Assembly (NCBI GenBank): GCA_020636045.1
Contig: JACJYP010000001.1
Coordinates: 728,001 to 792,000 of the forward strand
Source: Lewinellaceae bacterium
GTDB lineage: Bacteria; Bacteroidota; Bacteroidia; Chitinophagales; Saprospiraceae
DNA length: 64,000 nucleotides
Reading direction: 5' to 3'
Below the pieces are notes generated by a model. That model had not been told where the DNA came from, did not search any database, and was given only the letters and a program-made list of their open reading frames with translations. Within the stretch, counting starts at the first letter, position 1; each line of letters opens with the position of its first letter. Shown in pieces: positions 27,501 through 35,092 of this stretch. The position numbers and the translations under genes were made by a program.

Positions 27501-27810
27501 CGTCCACTTCCACGCCGTGGTGAAACTGTTGGTACCGGTAGTGGGTAAATCCGATATCGTCGGCATCGGTGCGGTACAACACGAGTTCATCCGCCTCTGA
27601 AAGGCCGAGATCGGACTTGTATTGACGCACAAGGTCGGCAGCAGTGATCTGCACGCCTTCGCGGATCACCAGCCAGTCGGGATTCCCGTTTTTGGCGAAA
27701 AATATTGTCTGCCTGACCGGCAGCGGATCGCCGGGACCACGGGGATCGGCAAATGTATTGCCGGCAGCAGCGAACCAAAGAGCAACAGCAAGGAGTAAGG
27801 TTTTCATCAT
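24589..27810 (-). CDS. M4 family metalloprotease with T9SS sorting domain
   Basis: A 1073-residue secreted thermolysin-like protease. A signal peptide is followed by an FTP/PepSY-type propeptide (about 25-210), then the M4 catalytic domain (about 235-560). The zinc motif HEFTH is H375-H379, the third ligand lies in NESGALNESFSD, and GGVHTNSGVQNH carries the transition-state His. Beta-sandwich modules follow (about 570-990). The C-terminus has a type A T9SS sorting domain (NPAHGVFQVIF through GVYFVRLATEEG to IVIE). It is therefore exported across the outer membrane by T9SS and works on external proteins. A -7 box on the minus strand (CATCTTTG) is 33 bp upstream. Confidence 0.95.
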   Translation of the reverse strand: MMKTLLLAVALWFAAAGNTFADPRGPGDPLPVRQTIFFAKNGNPDWLVIREGVQITAADLVRQYKSDLGLSEADELVLYRTDADDIGFTHYRYQQFHHGVEVDGAELLIHEKNGFVITLNGKLVRGLDAETNAVLSAAQATQRALDHVQAERYMWESPKAQAMLRRIKGDPKASFYPQPELVLADPSFSHDPAAFLPVWRMEVYAEKPLLRKQIYVNAATGTIEAELEMLHDQNTPGTAKTKYSGTRSIITDSLAADTFRLVESTRGGGIETYDMNESTDYDDAVDFIDHDNFWDNVNDEQDEAATDAHWGAEMTFDYYLLNHNYEGIDGDKMPLICYVHYDNSWSNARWTGDWALFGDGGGSWNALTSLDVVGHEFTHGVTGNNARLRYLNESGALNESFSDIFGAAIEFWADPDNSDWLVGEDFVVSGGPLRNMADPKAEGDPDTYKGTNWANGSADNGGVHTNSGVQNHWFYLLTEGGNGTNDKNDTFSVAGIGLDMAANIAFRNLRYYLAQLSTYNDARFGALQAAEDLYGICSTPVQETARAWHAVGIGVAELSYDIRMLKILSPAPESCGLGTGESVTVQFRYNGCTSDLAAGDKIPLSYQINGGAEVRDTLILSAPLTGGDTITYTFQTPTDVFATPGTYVLRCRSELGADIDPSNNLLIIDVESILEQNVDMGLRNISKPASSCFLATESPTVEIGFYGCDSIAAGEEITLFYSDNGGAAVSETIQLPTTLHRGETFKHNFDLLSDFSAKGPHFVSAWVQYGPDYLQGNDTLNDFRVLNPYPLTVQGLLSFEGGAATLDSVFFETERETQAFISDAANNTGAYGYMTHGGDIVKAYQSGEAKVPGQNNVWDINEAFRAKMCFCADLSNLSVAQLRFMRKQTYSKIYLNTLGTNYPYFSALRVLVNGESVSVTYKPASHSSDPWFTHYLTLNDYLGSEVEICFQSHTGISPELDPDGIGDKVMLDNILLTGQLATGTVTPNDPSANWQLRPNPAHGVFQVIFKAEKRQALEIEVSDALGRRVHALHTDVVSGDNTISLNMEDVTPGVYFVRLATEEGRSTRKIVIE

Positions 27811-27842
27811 AAAAAAATGAGCTGTGGATAAAAAAAGACCGG

Positions 27843-27850
27843 CAAAGATG
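27843..27850 (-). promoter_or_regulatory. -7-like box CATCTTTG for the M4 protease
   Basis: One mismatch to TAnnTTTG, same variant as the boxes at 28088 and 30360. Lies 33 bp upstream of the start. Confidence 0.45.
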
Positions 27851-28025
27851 CGATCTGCGCGGGCAGATCATTACCGGCATACGAATATCAAAAGTGTTTG
27901 TGTAGTTATCGGAAACGCCCCGTGCAGGGCGGTCAAATATAAGGGTTGCACATATAAGCGCGCATTCAGGCGGCCCACAGGCCCGCGATTACCCGCTTAA
28001 ATCCGCCGCTTGGCTGATATTATAC

Positions 28026-28055
28026 ACTTCACTCCCCCGATCCTGCACTTCAGTC
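28026..28055 (+). promoter_or_regulatory. paired 9-bp direct repeats, candidate LytTR site
   Basis: ACTTCACTC (28026-28034) and ACTTCAGTC (28047-28055) are 21 bp apart start to start (12-bp spacer), the spacing used by LytTR-domain regulators. The second copy ends 33 bp before the -7 box, a typical activator position. A near-identical pair lies upstream of 30411, and a LytTR regulator is encoded at 32236. Confidence 0.7.
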
Positions 28056-28087
28056 AGCTTTTGGTTGCCTGCCGCTTTCTTCATGAA

Positions 28088-28095
28088 CATCTTTG
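28088..28095 (+). promoter_or_regulatory. -7-like box CATCTTTG
   Basis: One mismatch to TAnnTTTG; 27 bp upstream of the receptor ATG. No good -33 element is visible, as expected for an activator-dependent promoter. Confidence 0.5.
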
Positions 28096-28121
28096 TAACA
28101 TCAAGCCAACCATGTTGTTCC

Positions 28122-30287
28122 ATGCGCACTTTTTTGTTCCTGCTCCTGCTCCTTCCGGCCATTTTTTCTTCCGCACAAACCCGCCTCGAAGGCGATGTGC
28201 TGTCCACCCGCGGCGATACCCTGTTCGGCGCCAATATCTGGATCGTCGGCAGCTACGACGGTGCTACCAGCGATCTTCACGGCAGTTTTTCGTTTGAAAC
28301 AGCTGCTAAAGGCGCGCAAACCCTGCTGATCACGTACCTCGGCTGCGATACCTTCCGGCAGGCGCTGTCGCTGAACGGTGGTTTGCTCGCGCTGCACCCG
28401 CGACTGAAAGAAAGCGCATCGGCGCTGCAGGAAGTGGTCATTTCGGCCGGTTCGTTCGAGGCAGCCAGCGACCGCCGCCGGGCCGTAGTGCTCCGGCCGG
28501 TCGATATCGCCCTGACAGCCAGCGCGACGGCCGATATCGCCGGTGCGATTGCGACCTTGCCCGGCACTACGCGCAACGGCGAATCGGGAAAAATACTGGT
28601 GCGCGGCGGCGCAGCTTACGAAACCCGCACCTTCATCGACGGCCTCTACGTCCAGAATCCGTACAACAGTTCCGTGCCAAACGTGCCGGCGCGAAACCGC
28701 TTTTCGCCTTTTCTGTTCAAGGGTACTCAGTTTTCCACCGGTGGCTATTCGGCAGAATACGGCCAGGCTTTGTCGTCGGCACTGATCCTCCATACCGAGG
28801 ACCTAGCGCCATCGACGACGACGGGTTTGTCGCTGATGAGCGTGGGCGAAGGACTTTCCCACACACAACGCTGGGAGCGCAGTTCGCTGGCCGTTTCGGG
28901 GAGTTACACCAACCTGTCGCCCTATTTCCTGCTGGTGCCCCAGCAGATCGACTGGCTATCGGCGCCGCAGTCGGGCGGCGGCGAGATCATCTTCCGGCAA
29001 CAGACCCGCGGCGACGGAATCTTCAAAACGTATGTCAGCGGTACGCGCTCCTGGATGGAAATGCGTTACCCCAGTTTCGACGACCCGCAGGAAACGCTGC
29101 CGCTGCGTCTGCGCGCCGGCAATCTGTATTCGAATATTTCCTATCGCGGTATTCTCGCTGGAAAATGGGCATTGTTCGCAGGTGGCGCCTATACCTACAA
29201 TCGCGACCGGGTCGCGTCTTTTTTCGAGCACGATGAAAAACAGCAGTCGGGGCAATTCCGCTTTACCCTGGCGCGCGCTGCGGGGGAGCATGTGAAAGTA
29301 AAATTCGGTGCCGAGCAACTGCTCGGCCGTTTCGACGAATTTTACCGCGGCGAGGACAGCAGTGCCTACTCCACCCTTCGCGACGAGCGTTACACCGCCG
29401 GCTTTGCAGAAACGGACCTCTATTTTTCTTCAAAATTCGTGGCGCGTGTGGGCATACGGGGCGAATATTCCGCCCTACTGGACCGGGGAAACCTGGCGCC
29501 GCGGGTATCAGCGGCTTATATTCTCGGTAAAAACGAGCAGATCGCCTTTGCCGCGGGGCAGTTCTACCAAACCCCTGAATATCAATTGCTTCGCTACAAT
29601 ACCGACCTGCAATTCGAGCGCGCCACGCACTACATGATCAATTATCAGCGAATTCGCGATGGCTTCACATTTCGTGCAGAAGTGTACCACAAGCGGTATG
29701 CACAACTTGCCAAGACGCCGCCGGGCGGCGGACCGGCCAGCAGCAACGGCCGCGGCTATGCCAGCGGTTTAGACCTGTTTTTCCGCGACCTCAAAACGAT
29801 CCGAAACGGCGATTACTGGATCTCCTATTCCTACCTGGATACCAAACGCGATTACCGCGATTTCCCCGGGTTGGCGACCCCGACATTTGCCGCCCGGCAC
29901 AATGCGTCCATCGTGTACAAACAGTGGTTTCCGGGGCTGAACACCGCGTTCGGCGCTACTTACAGTTTTCAATCGCCGCGCCCTTACAACGACCCGAACC
30001 GGCCGGGATTCAACCAAATGCGCACGCCAGCGTACCACGACCTCAGCATCAACGCCAGTTACCTGACCAACCTGTGGGGAAACTTTACGATCCTCTATGT
30101 GTCGGCCACCAACCTGCCTGGCTTCGAGCAGGTGTACGGATACCAGTTTGGCGAAGAGGCGGGAGCCGACGGCACATTCCCTTCCCGCGCGATCACCCCG
30201 CCGGCGCGCCATTTTTTGTTCGTCGGGCTGTTCATCAATTTCGGCAAACGCTACCGCGCGTCGGAGACCACAAAAGAGGATCTGTAA
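28122..30287 (+). CDS. TonB-dependent receptor, LytTR-controlled (predicted)
   Basis: A 721-residue outer-membrane receptor: signal peptide (MRTFLFLLLLLPAIFSSAQ), carboxypeptidase-like domain (about 20-105), plug (about 115-235, with ATLPGTTRNGESGKILVRG and YSAEYGQALSS) and beta-barrel, ending in an FINFGKRYR-type strand near the C-terminus. ATG 28122 gives the signal peptide; the longer frame from 28065 does not. It is followed by a secreted TPR gene with a matching promoter and by a LytS/LytTR pair. This suggests regulated uptake of a specific nutrient; no SusD-like gene is present and the substrate is unknown. Confidence 0.92.
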   Translation: MRTFLFLLLLLPAIFSSAQTRLEGDVLSTRGDTLFGANIWIVGSYDGATSDLHGSFSFETAAKGAQTLLITYLGCDTFRQALSLNGGLLALHPRLKESASALQEVVISAGSFEAASDRRRAVVLRPVDIALTASATADIAGAIATLPGTTRNGESGKILVRGGAAYETRTFIDGLYVQNPYNSSVPNVPARNRFSPFLFKGTQFSTGGYSAEYGQALSSALILHTEDLAPSTTTGLSLMSVGEGLSHTQRWERSSLAVSGSYTNLSPYFLLVPQQIDWLSAPQSGGGEIIFRQQTRGDGIFKTYVSGTRSWMEMRYPSFDDPQETLPLRLRAGNLYSNISYRGILAGKWALFAGGAYTYNRDRVASFFEHDEKQQSGQFRFTLARAAGEHVKVKFGAEQLLGRFDEFYRGEDSSAYSTLRDERYTAGFAETDLYFSSKFVARVGIRGEYSALLDRGNLAPRVSAAYILGKNEQIAFAAGQFYQTPEYQLLRYNTDLQFERATHYMINYQRIRDGFTFRAEVYHKRYAQLAKTPPGGGPASSNGRGYASGLDLFFRDLKTIRNGDYWISYSYLDTKRDYRDFPGLATPTFAARHNASIVYKQWFPGLNTAFGATYSFQSPRPYNDPNRPGFNQMRTPAYHDLSINASYLTNLWGNFTILYVSATNLPGFEQVYGYQFGEEAGADGTFPSRAITPPARHFLFVGLFINFGKRYRASETTKEDL

Positions 30288-30298
30288 ACCTAAAATGC

Positions 30299-30328
30299 GT
30301 TTCACTCCCCGGATCCGACACTTCAGTC
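30299..30328 (+). promoter_or_regulatory. second paired direct repeat, candidate LytTR site
   Basis: GTTTCACTC (30299-30307) and ACTTCAGTC (30320-30328), again 21 bp apart, with the second copy ending 32 bp before the -7 box at 30360. The similarity to the 28026 site covers about 30 bp. Confidence 0.7.
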
Positions 30329-30359
30329 AGTTCTGTTTTTTCGCTGCGCCGCGCCCGGG

Positions 30360-30367
30360 CATCTTTG
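30360..30367 (+). promoter_or_regulatory. -7-like box CATCTTTG
   Basis: Identical to the box at 28088; 44 bp upstream of the ATG at 30411. Confidence 0.5.
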
Positions 30368-30410
30368 TACCATTCGATCCACAATTTGTTCATCATTAAT
30401 ACTTTACAAT

Positions 30411-31064
30411 ATGAAAAACATCTTTTTAGCGTTCATCCTCGCTGCATTTTCAGGTGCCGTTTCAGCCCAAAGCAACCAGTACACCGACGCCATGAACAAG
30501 GCCATCGCCCGGCTGGATACGGTCCGTACGCTTCCCGAATACCAGGAACTGGCCAATACTTTTTCGCGAATTGCCGCCGCCGAACCGAAGGAATGGCTGC
30601 CGTTGTATTACACTTCCTTTTGCCATCTCAACGCAGCATTTCCCCTTTACAGGGAAGAGGCCTCAAAGGCTTTGCAAACGCTCGACCTTGCCCAGGCCAG
30701 CCTTGACAAAGCCCTTGAATTGGCGCCGCAGGAATCGGAACTTTTCGTGTTGCAGGCCTATATTCTGATCGGCCGGTTGATGGAAAATCCCATGAGCAAG
30801 GGCGCGGAGATCACGCCAAAAGTGTTCGGGCATCTCGGCAAGGCCGCCGCGCTGAATCCCGACAACCCCCGCGCGCCTTTCCTGCAGGGCACGTACACCC
30901 TGAACATGCCCGAATTCTACGGCGGCGGTGCGGAAAAAGCCTTGCCGCATTTTGAAAAAGCCGCTGCTTTATTTGAAAAGGAAAAAGACCGCGGCATGCT
31001 GCCGCACTGGGGCAAAGAAGCCACCAACCACTACCTGCAACAGGTAAGCGACACCAAAAAGTGA
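30411..31064 (+). CDS. secreted TPR-like protein
   Basis: A 217-residue periplasmic protein: signal peptide (MKNIFLAFILAAFSGAVSAQ) and then helical repeats with TPR spacing (about 60-200; for example LDKALELAPQESELFVLQAY, HLGKAAALNPDNPRAPFLQG and ALPHFEKAAALFEKE). It shares its promoter architecture with the receptor gene upstream, so the two are probably co-regulated. TPR domains bind partner proteins; one possibility is support of the receptor, but this is inference. Confidence 0.85.
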   Translation: MKNIFLAFILAAFSGAVSAQSNQYTDAMNKAIARLDTVRTLPEYQELANTFSRIAAAEPKEWLPLYYTSFCHLNAAFPLYREEASKALQTLDLAQASLDKALELAPQESELFVLQAYILIGRLMENPMSKGAEITPKVFGHLGKAAALNPDNPRAPFLQGTYTLNMPEFYGGGAEKALPHFEKAAALFEKEKDRGMLPHWGKEATNHYLQQVSDTKK

Positions 31065-31173
31065 GGCGAAAAGCACTTTCTGATCATTTTAAAAGAGTCA
31101 TACCTTGCAAACGTCCGTCATTTATCGCGCGGGGGGCGCCCAAACGCCCCCTGCACAAGCACCCGAACCAGGC

Positions 31174-32232
31174 ATGAAAAGCCCCGTCCTGAAATTTATA
31201 CGTGATTTCCTCCTGATCGCCGCCATCGGCGGCGCAGCGATGCTGGTCGTTTTCGCCAGCCCCTTCGTACTGTACGAAAAAGGCGGCTGGCCCCTCGTCT
31301 GGAATTACTACTGGCGGGGAGGCGTGGGTACGGCGATCCTCTGGATGGGCAATGCCTACCTGAGCATCCTCCCCGACCGCTGGGTAAGTTGGGTAGAAGC
31401 GCCGATGCGCCGCCTGTTCTGGTCGGTACTGATCACGGTGGTGTTCACCTGCTTCGCCTGGGTATTCATCCTCGGTCTGCTTTTTTCCAATAAATACGGC
31501 TGGAATATTATGGCTTTCGTCAGAAACCTGGAATTTCAGGATTTCATCCCTACGCTGGCCATCACCTTCCTGATCTCGATCTTTATGCACGGCCGCGGAT
31601 TCCTGCTGGGCTGGAAAGAAACCCTGATCGAGGCGGAACGCCTGAAAAAAGAGCAGATCGCCGCCCGCTACGAAGCCCTGAAAAACCAGGTGAACCCGCA
31701 TTTTTTGTTCAACAGCCTCAATGTACTGACCAGTCTGGTGCACAAAGACGCCGACCAGGCGGAGCATTTCATCCGCCAGTTGTCGGTCGTGTATCGCTAC
31801 ATCCTCGAGAGCCGCGACAAGGAACTGGTACCGCTGGAAGAGGAGATGAACATCCTGCGCGCCTACCTGTTCCTGATGTCCATCCGTTTTGGCGCCAGCC
31901 TGCAGGCGGAAATCGACCTTCCGGAGCATAGCAAAGGACAGGTCGCGCCGCTGACGCTCCAGATCCTGGTGGAGAATGCGCTCAAACACAATGAAATATC
32001 AAAAGCCCGCCCCCTGACGATCCGCATTTTCAGGGAAAACGGCGCCATCGTCGTGCGCAACAACCTGCAATCGAAAAACACCTTGCCCGAATCGACGGGC
32101 GTCGGGCTTGCCAACATCCAGGCGCGGTACCGGGTGCTGTCGGGAAAAGAAGTGCTGATCTCCGACAACGACGGTTTTTTCACTGTCAAAGTGCCCATCC
32201 TCGCTGAAACAAACCTCCAAAACCCTCAGTAG
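31174..32232 (+). CDS. LytS-type sensor histidine kinase
   Basis: A 352-residue membrane kinase. Four hydrophobic segments lie in residues about 13-150. The cytoplasmic part has the His_kinase motif QVNPHFLFNSL with phosphoacceptor H176, an asparagine box LQILVENALKHN and a C-terminal G-rich segment (STGVGLANIQARY). It autophosphorylates and passes phosphate to the LytTR regulator encoded 3 bp downstream. I chose ATG 31174; a TTG at 31105 would add 23 Pro-rich residues. The signal sensed is unknown. Confidence 0.92.
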   Translation: MKSPVLKFIRDFLLIAAIGGAAMLVVFASPFVLYEKGGWPLVWNYYWRGGVGTAILWMGNAYLSILPDRWVSWVEAPMRRLFWSVLITVVFTCFAWVFILGLLFSNKYGWNIMAFVRNLEFQDFIPTLAITFLISIFMHGRGFLLGWKETLIEAERLKKEQIAARYEALKNQVNPHFLFNSLNVLTSLVHKDADQAEHFIRQLSVVYRYILESRDKELVPLEEEMNILRAYLFLMSIRFGASLQAEIDLPEHSKGQVAPLTLQILVENALKHNEISKARPLTIRIFRENGAIVVRNNLQSKNTLPESTGVGLANIQARYRVLSGKEVLISDNDGFFTVKVPILAETNLQNPQ

Positions 32233-32235
32233 ATC

Positions 32236-32994
32236 ATGCGTGTACTCATTATAGAAGACGAAGACCTCGCGGTATGGGGCCTGATCTCCAAATTGCAGCG
32301 GCTTGAACCCGCCGTGGAGATACTGGCTACGCTGGATACCGTGCAGACTGCCGTTGCCTGGTTTCGCGAAAACCCTGCGCCCGACCTGGCTTTTTTCGAC
32401 ATTCAACTGGCCGACGGGCTGAGTTTTGAAATATTCGAGCAGGTAACCGTGCCCTGCCCGATCATTTTCACCACTGCCTACGACGCCTATGCCCTGCGGG
32501 CATTCAAGGTGAACAGCGTTGATTACCTGCTCAAGCCCGTGGCGCAGGACGAACTGTCGCAGGCGCTTTCCAAACTCCGCCACCTGCGCGGCCCCGCCGC
32601 ACTCGACGCCGGTACCCTGCAGCAAATGATGCAGATGCTGAAGCCGAAAGAATTCAAAAACCGCTTTATGGTCCGGGTCGGCGACCATCTCACTGCCATC
32701 GACGCAGCAGACGTCGATTTTTTCTTCGGAGAGAACAAGATCGTCTGGCTCCGGCACGCGAACGGCCGGAAATACCCGGTGGACTACACCCTGGAACAAC
32801 TCGACGGCATGCTCGACCCGGAGCGCTTCTTCCGGGTCAACCGCCAATACATCGCGTCCATCGGTGTGATCCGCGACGTGGTGGCGTACTCCAACAGCCG
32901 GCTCAAGGTCAATTTGAAAGATCCGATGAACGAAGACCCTGTGTTGATCAGCCGGGAAAAAGTAGAAGCCTTCAAAACCTGGCTCGGGAAATGA
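32236..32994 (+). CDS. LytTR-family response regulator
   Basis: A 252-residue two-domain regulator. The receiver domain (about 1-120) has the acidic pair EDED near the N-terminus, the phosphoacceptor D55 in FFDIQLADG, T84-equivalent in FTTAYD and the lysine in LLKPV. A LytTR DNA-binding domain (about 145-250, with FFFGENKIVWLRHANGRKYP and FFRVNRQYIAS) follows. LytTR proteins bind paired 9-bp direct repeats about 12 bp apart, which is what is seen at 28026 and 30299. It starts 3 bp after the kinase stop. Confidence 0.94.
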   Translation: MRVLIIEDEDLAVWGLISKLQRLEPAVEILATLDTVQTAVAWFRENPAPDLAFFDIQLADGLSFEIFEQVTVPCPIIFTTAYDAYALRAFKVNSVDYLLKPVAQDELSQALSKLRHLRGPAALDAGTLQQMMQMLKPKEFKNRFMVRVGDHLTAIDAADVDFFFGENKIVWLRHANGRKYPVDYTLEQLDGMLDPERFFRVNRQYIASIGVIRDVVAYSNSRLKVNLKDPMNEDPVLISREKVEAFKTWLGK

Positions 32995-33065
32995 GGGGGT
33001 ATCATTCAAATCCCTGAAATTTGTCCCAAAACAGATTCTTCGTGAGCGAACCATCCATACCCCCA

Positions 33066-34136
33066 ATGATCGAGGAAGAAGGCCGGCGCGTAGTCCGGTC
33101 TTTTCGCGCCTCGCGGATCATCGTGCCCGTCATCCTCGGCATTTGTGCCGTCGCATGGCTTTTTTACCGGCAGTTCGACCCCGAACAGTTTCGCGCGATC
33201 CGCTGGTCGGGATGGGCCTATGCCTGGATCGGCCTTTCCTTTTTGCTGCTGGCGCTACGACATCTGTTTTACACATTCCGGCTGCGTACGATCACGGGAA
33301 AGGTATTTTCATGGCGCAAGTGCGCCGAACTGATCGTCATGTGGGAGTTCAGTGCGGCGCTGACGCCCACCAGTAAAGGCGGCCCCTTTGTCATGCTTTT
33401 CGTGCTTACGCGCGAAAAACTGGCAGCCGGGCGGACGGCGGCGGCGGTTTTTTACACGATGGTGCTGGACTCCGGTTTTTTTATCATTACCCTGCCCATT
33501 CTGCTGCTGCTGTACGGCCCGCCGATGCTGTTCCCGGGCATGAAAAGCTTTGGAGATGTAGGCCTGGCCAGCGGCACTTTTTTCGTCACCTATAGCCTGA
33601 TGCTGACCTATTGGTCCGTGCTTGTATTCTTCCTCCTGATCCGGCCGAAGTATGCCAAAAGCGCCCTGGAATGGCTTTCCCGGCGTCGCCTGCTGCAGAA
33701 ATGGTCGCAGCGACTGCATGTGCTGGGCGATGAATTTGCCCTGGCGGCAACGGAGATCCGCCGGCAGAAATGGACCTATCACCTGCAGGTGATCATTGGT
33801 ACGATCGGCGCCTGGACCTGCAAGTTTATCATGATCAACTGCCTGATCATCGCCGTGGTGCCGACCACGCCCATCGACGGATTCACGCAGGCATTTATCT
33901 ACGCGCGCATGGTGGCGATGTTCATCATCATGGCTTTCAGCCCAACCCCCGGCGGCGCGGGCCTGGCAGAAGTGGCCCTCGTAGGTTTTATCACCGATTA
34001 CGTCCCCAAAGGCATCGGTTTGATCGTGGCTCTACTGTGGCGTGGCATGGCCTATTACGGCTACTTGTTGCTGGGGGCCGTGGTGGTACCCGCCTGGATC
34101 GCCGGACATGTCAAAATCCCTCAACGGCAATCATAA
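33066..34136 (+). CDS. flippase-like integral membrane protein (LPG_synthase_TM/UPF0104)
   Basis: A 356-residue inner-membrane protein with about eight hydrophobic segments. The family motifs TPTSKGGPFV and FSPTPGGAGLAE are clear. Members include YbhN/AglD-like and lysylphosphatidylglycerol flippase-like proteins; the true substrate is not known. I chose ATG 33066 (MIEEEGRRV); a TTG at 33021 is possible but lies within a promoter-like ATTTG stretch. The next gene begins 6 bp downstream, so they are co-transcribed. Confidence 0.85.
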   Translation: MIEEEGRRVVRSFRASRIIVPVILGICAVAWLFYRQFDPEQFRAIRWSGWAYAWIGLSFLLLALRHLFYTFRLRTITGKVFSWRKCAELIVMWEFSAALTPTSKGGPFVMLFVLTREKLAAGRTAAAVFYTMVLDSGFFIITLPILLLLYGPPMLFPGMKSFGDVGLASGTFFVTYSLMLTYWSVLVFFLLIRPKYAKSALEWLSRRRLLQKWSQRLHVLGDEFALAATEIRRQKWTYHLQVIIGTIGAWTCKFIMINCLIIAVVPTTPIDGFTQAFIYARMVAMFIIMAFSPTPGGAGLAEVALVGFITDYVPKGIGLIVALLWRGMAYYGYLLLGAVVVPAWIAGHVKIPQRQS

Positions 34137-34142
34137 ATCGAT

Positions 34143-34910
34143 ATGGAACTCTACCTGCTATGCCTTTTTGCCTTTCTGGCCGGTTTTATCGACAGCATCG
34201 TCGGCGGTGGCGGGCTGGTACAGGTGCCCGCATTTTTTGTGCTCTACCCCACCCTGCCCGTGCCGAATGTGATCGGCTCCAACCGCATCGCCTCGGCGGT
34301 CGGCACCAGCGTTGCGGCGTGGAATTATGGCCGAAAAGTGCGTATTCCTTGGGAACCGGTATTGTATGCCGGTCTGAGCAGCGCTGTGTTCTCATACCTG
34401 GGCGCTACCGTGCAAAGTATGCTGCCCTCTTCCGTGCTGAAACCCATTATTCTGGCGTTGATCATCGCCATTGCCATTTATACATATCTAAAAAAAGACT
34501 TCGGTCAGCACGAACGACTCCGGATCGACGCGCAGCGCTTGCCGCTCTGGGCTGCCGGCATCGGCGCCCTGCTCGGCTTTTACAACGGCTTTGTAGGCCC
34601 CGGCACGGGCAGTCTGCTTATGTTCGGCTTCGTCAGCGTGATCGGGTATAATTTGCTGACGGCATCCGCCGTGTCGAAGGTGGTGAACGTGATCGCAGAC
34701 GTCGCCTCGCTCGTATTTTTCATTACCCACAAATACGTGCTGTTTCATATCGCCCTGCCGATCATGGTATTCAACGTGGCCGGTTCGTATGTCGGCAGTC
34801 ATATGGCTATGCTGCGCGGCAATGCGTTTATTCGTAAGGTGTTCCTCGTTGTAGTGGCCGGGATCGTGCTGCGCTTCGGTTGGGATGTGTTGCAATCGTT
34901 CGGAAAGTAA
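34143..34910 (+). CDS. TSUP-family membrane transporter (TauE/SafE)
   Basis: A 255-residue membrane protein with seven to eight hydrophobic helices. The N-terminal GFIDSIVGGGGLVQVPAFF and the repeat YNGFVGPGTGSLLMFGF are the paired signatures of the TauE/SafE (sulfite exporter) family. Members export sulfur-containing or organic anions, or take up such compounds; the substrate here is unknown. It is in the same operon as the flippase-like gene. Confidence 0.92.
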   Translation: MELYLLCLFAFLAGFIDSIVGGGGLVQVPAFFVLYPTLPVPNVIGSNRIASAVGTSVAAWNYGRKVRIPWEPVLYAGLSSAVFSYLGATVQSMLPSSVLKPIILALIIAIAIYTYLKKDFGQHERLRIDAQRLPLWAAGIGALLGFYNGFVGPGTGSLLMFGFVSVIGYNLLTASAVSKVVNVIADVASLVFFITHKYVLFHIALPIMVFNVAGSYVGSHMAMLRGNAFIRKVFLVVVAGIVLRFGWDVLQSFGK

Positions 34911-34968
34911 GAGTTTGTTCAAAATTCCATTGCTGCTTGTAGGCCAGCATGAAAGTTTGAACAAACTC
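34911..34968. repeat. perfect 13-bp inverted repeat after the transporter gene
   Basis: GAGTTTGTTCAAA (34911-34923) and TTTGAACAAACTC (34956-34968) begin at the stop codon. The loop is 32 nt and no T tract follows, so it may be a Rho-independent-like end, an RNA stability element or part of a dispersed repeat. Confidence 0.8.
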
Positions 34969-35092
34969 TAAAACCGGGAAACTTCGACGAAAAAATCGCT
35001 CTGGTATGAATGATCCGGCGTTATCATAACCGACTGCTCCCTGTTTCGGGGAAAAAGCCGCTATTTTGCCCTTCATTTATAAAACTGCTTCC

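Noticed and set aside
31075..31083. LytTR half-site before the kinase gene
   Set aside because: ACTTTCTGA has only weak likeness, no partner copy 21 bp away, and the wrong distance to a promoter box.
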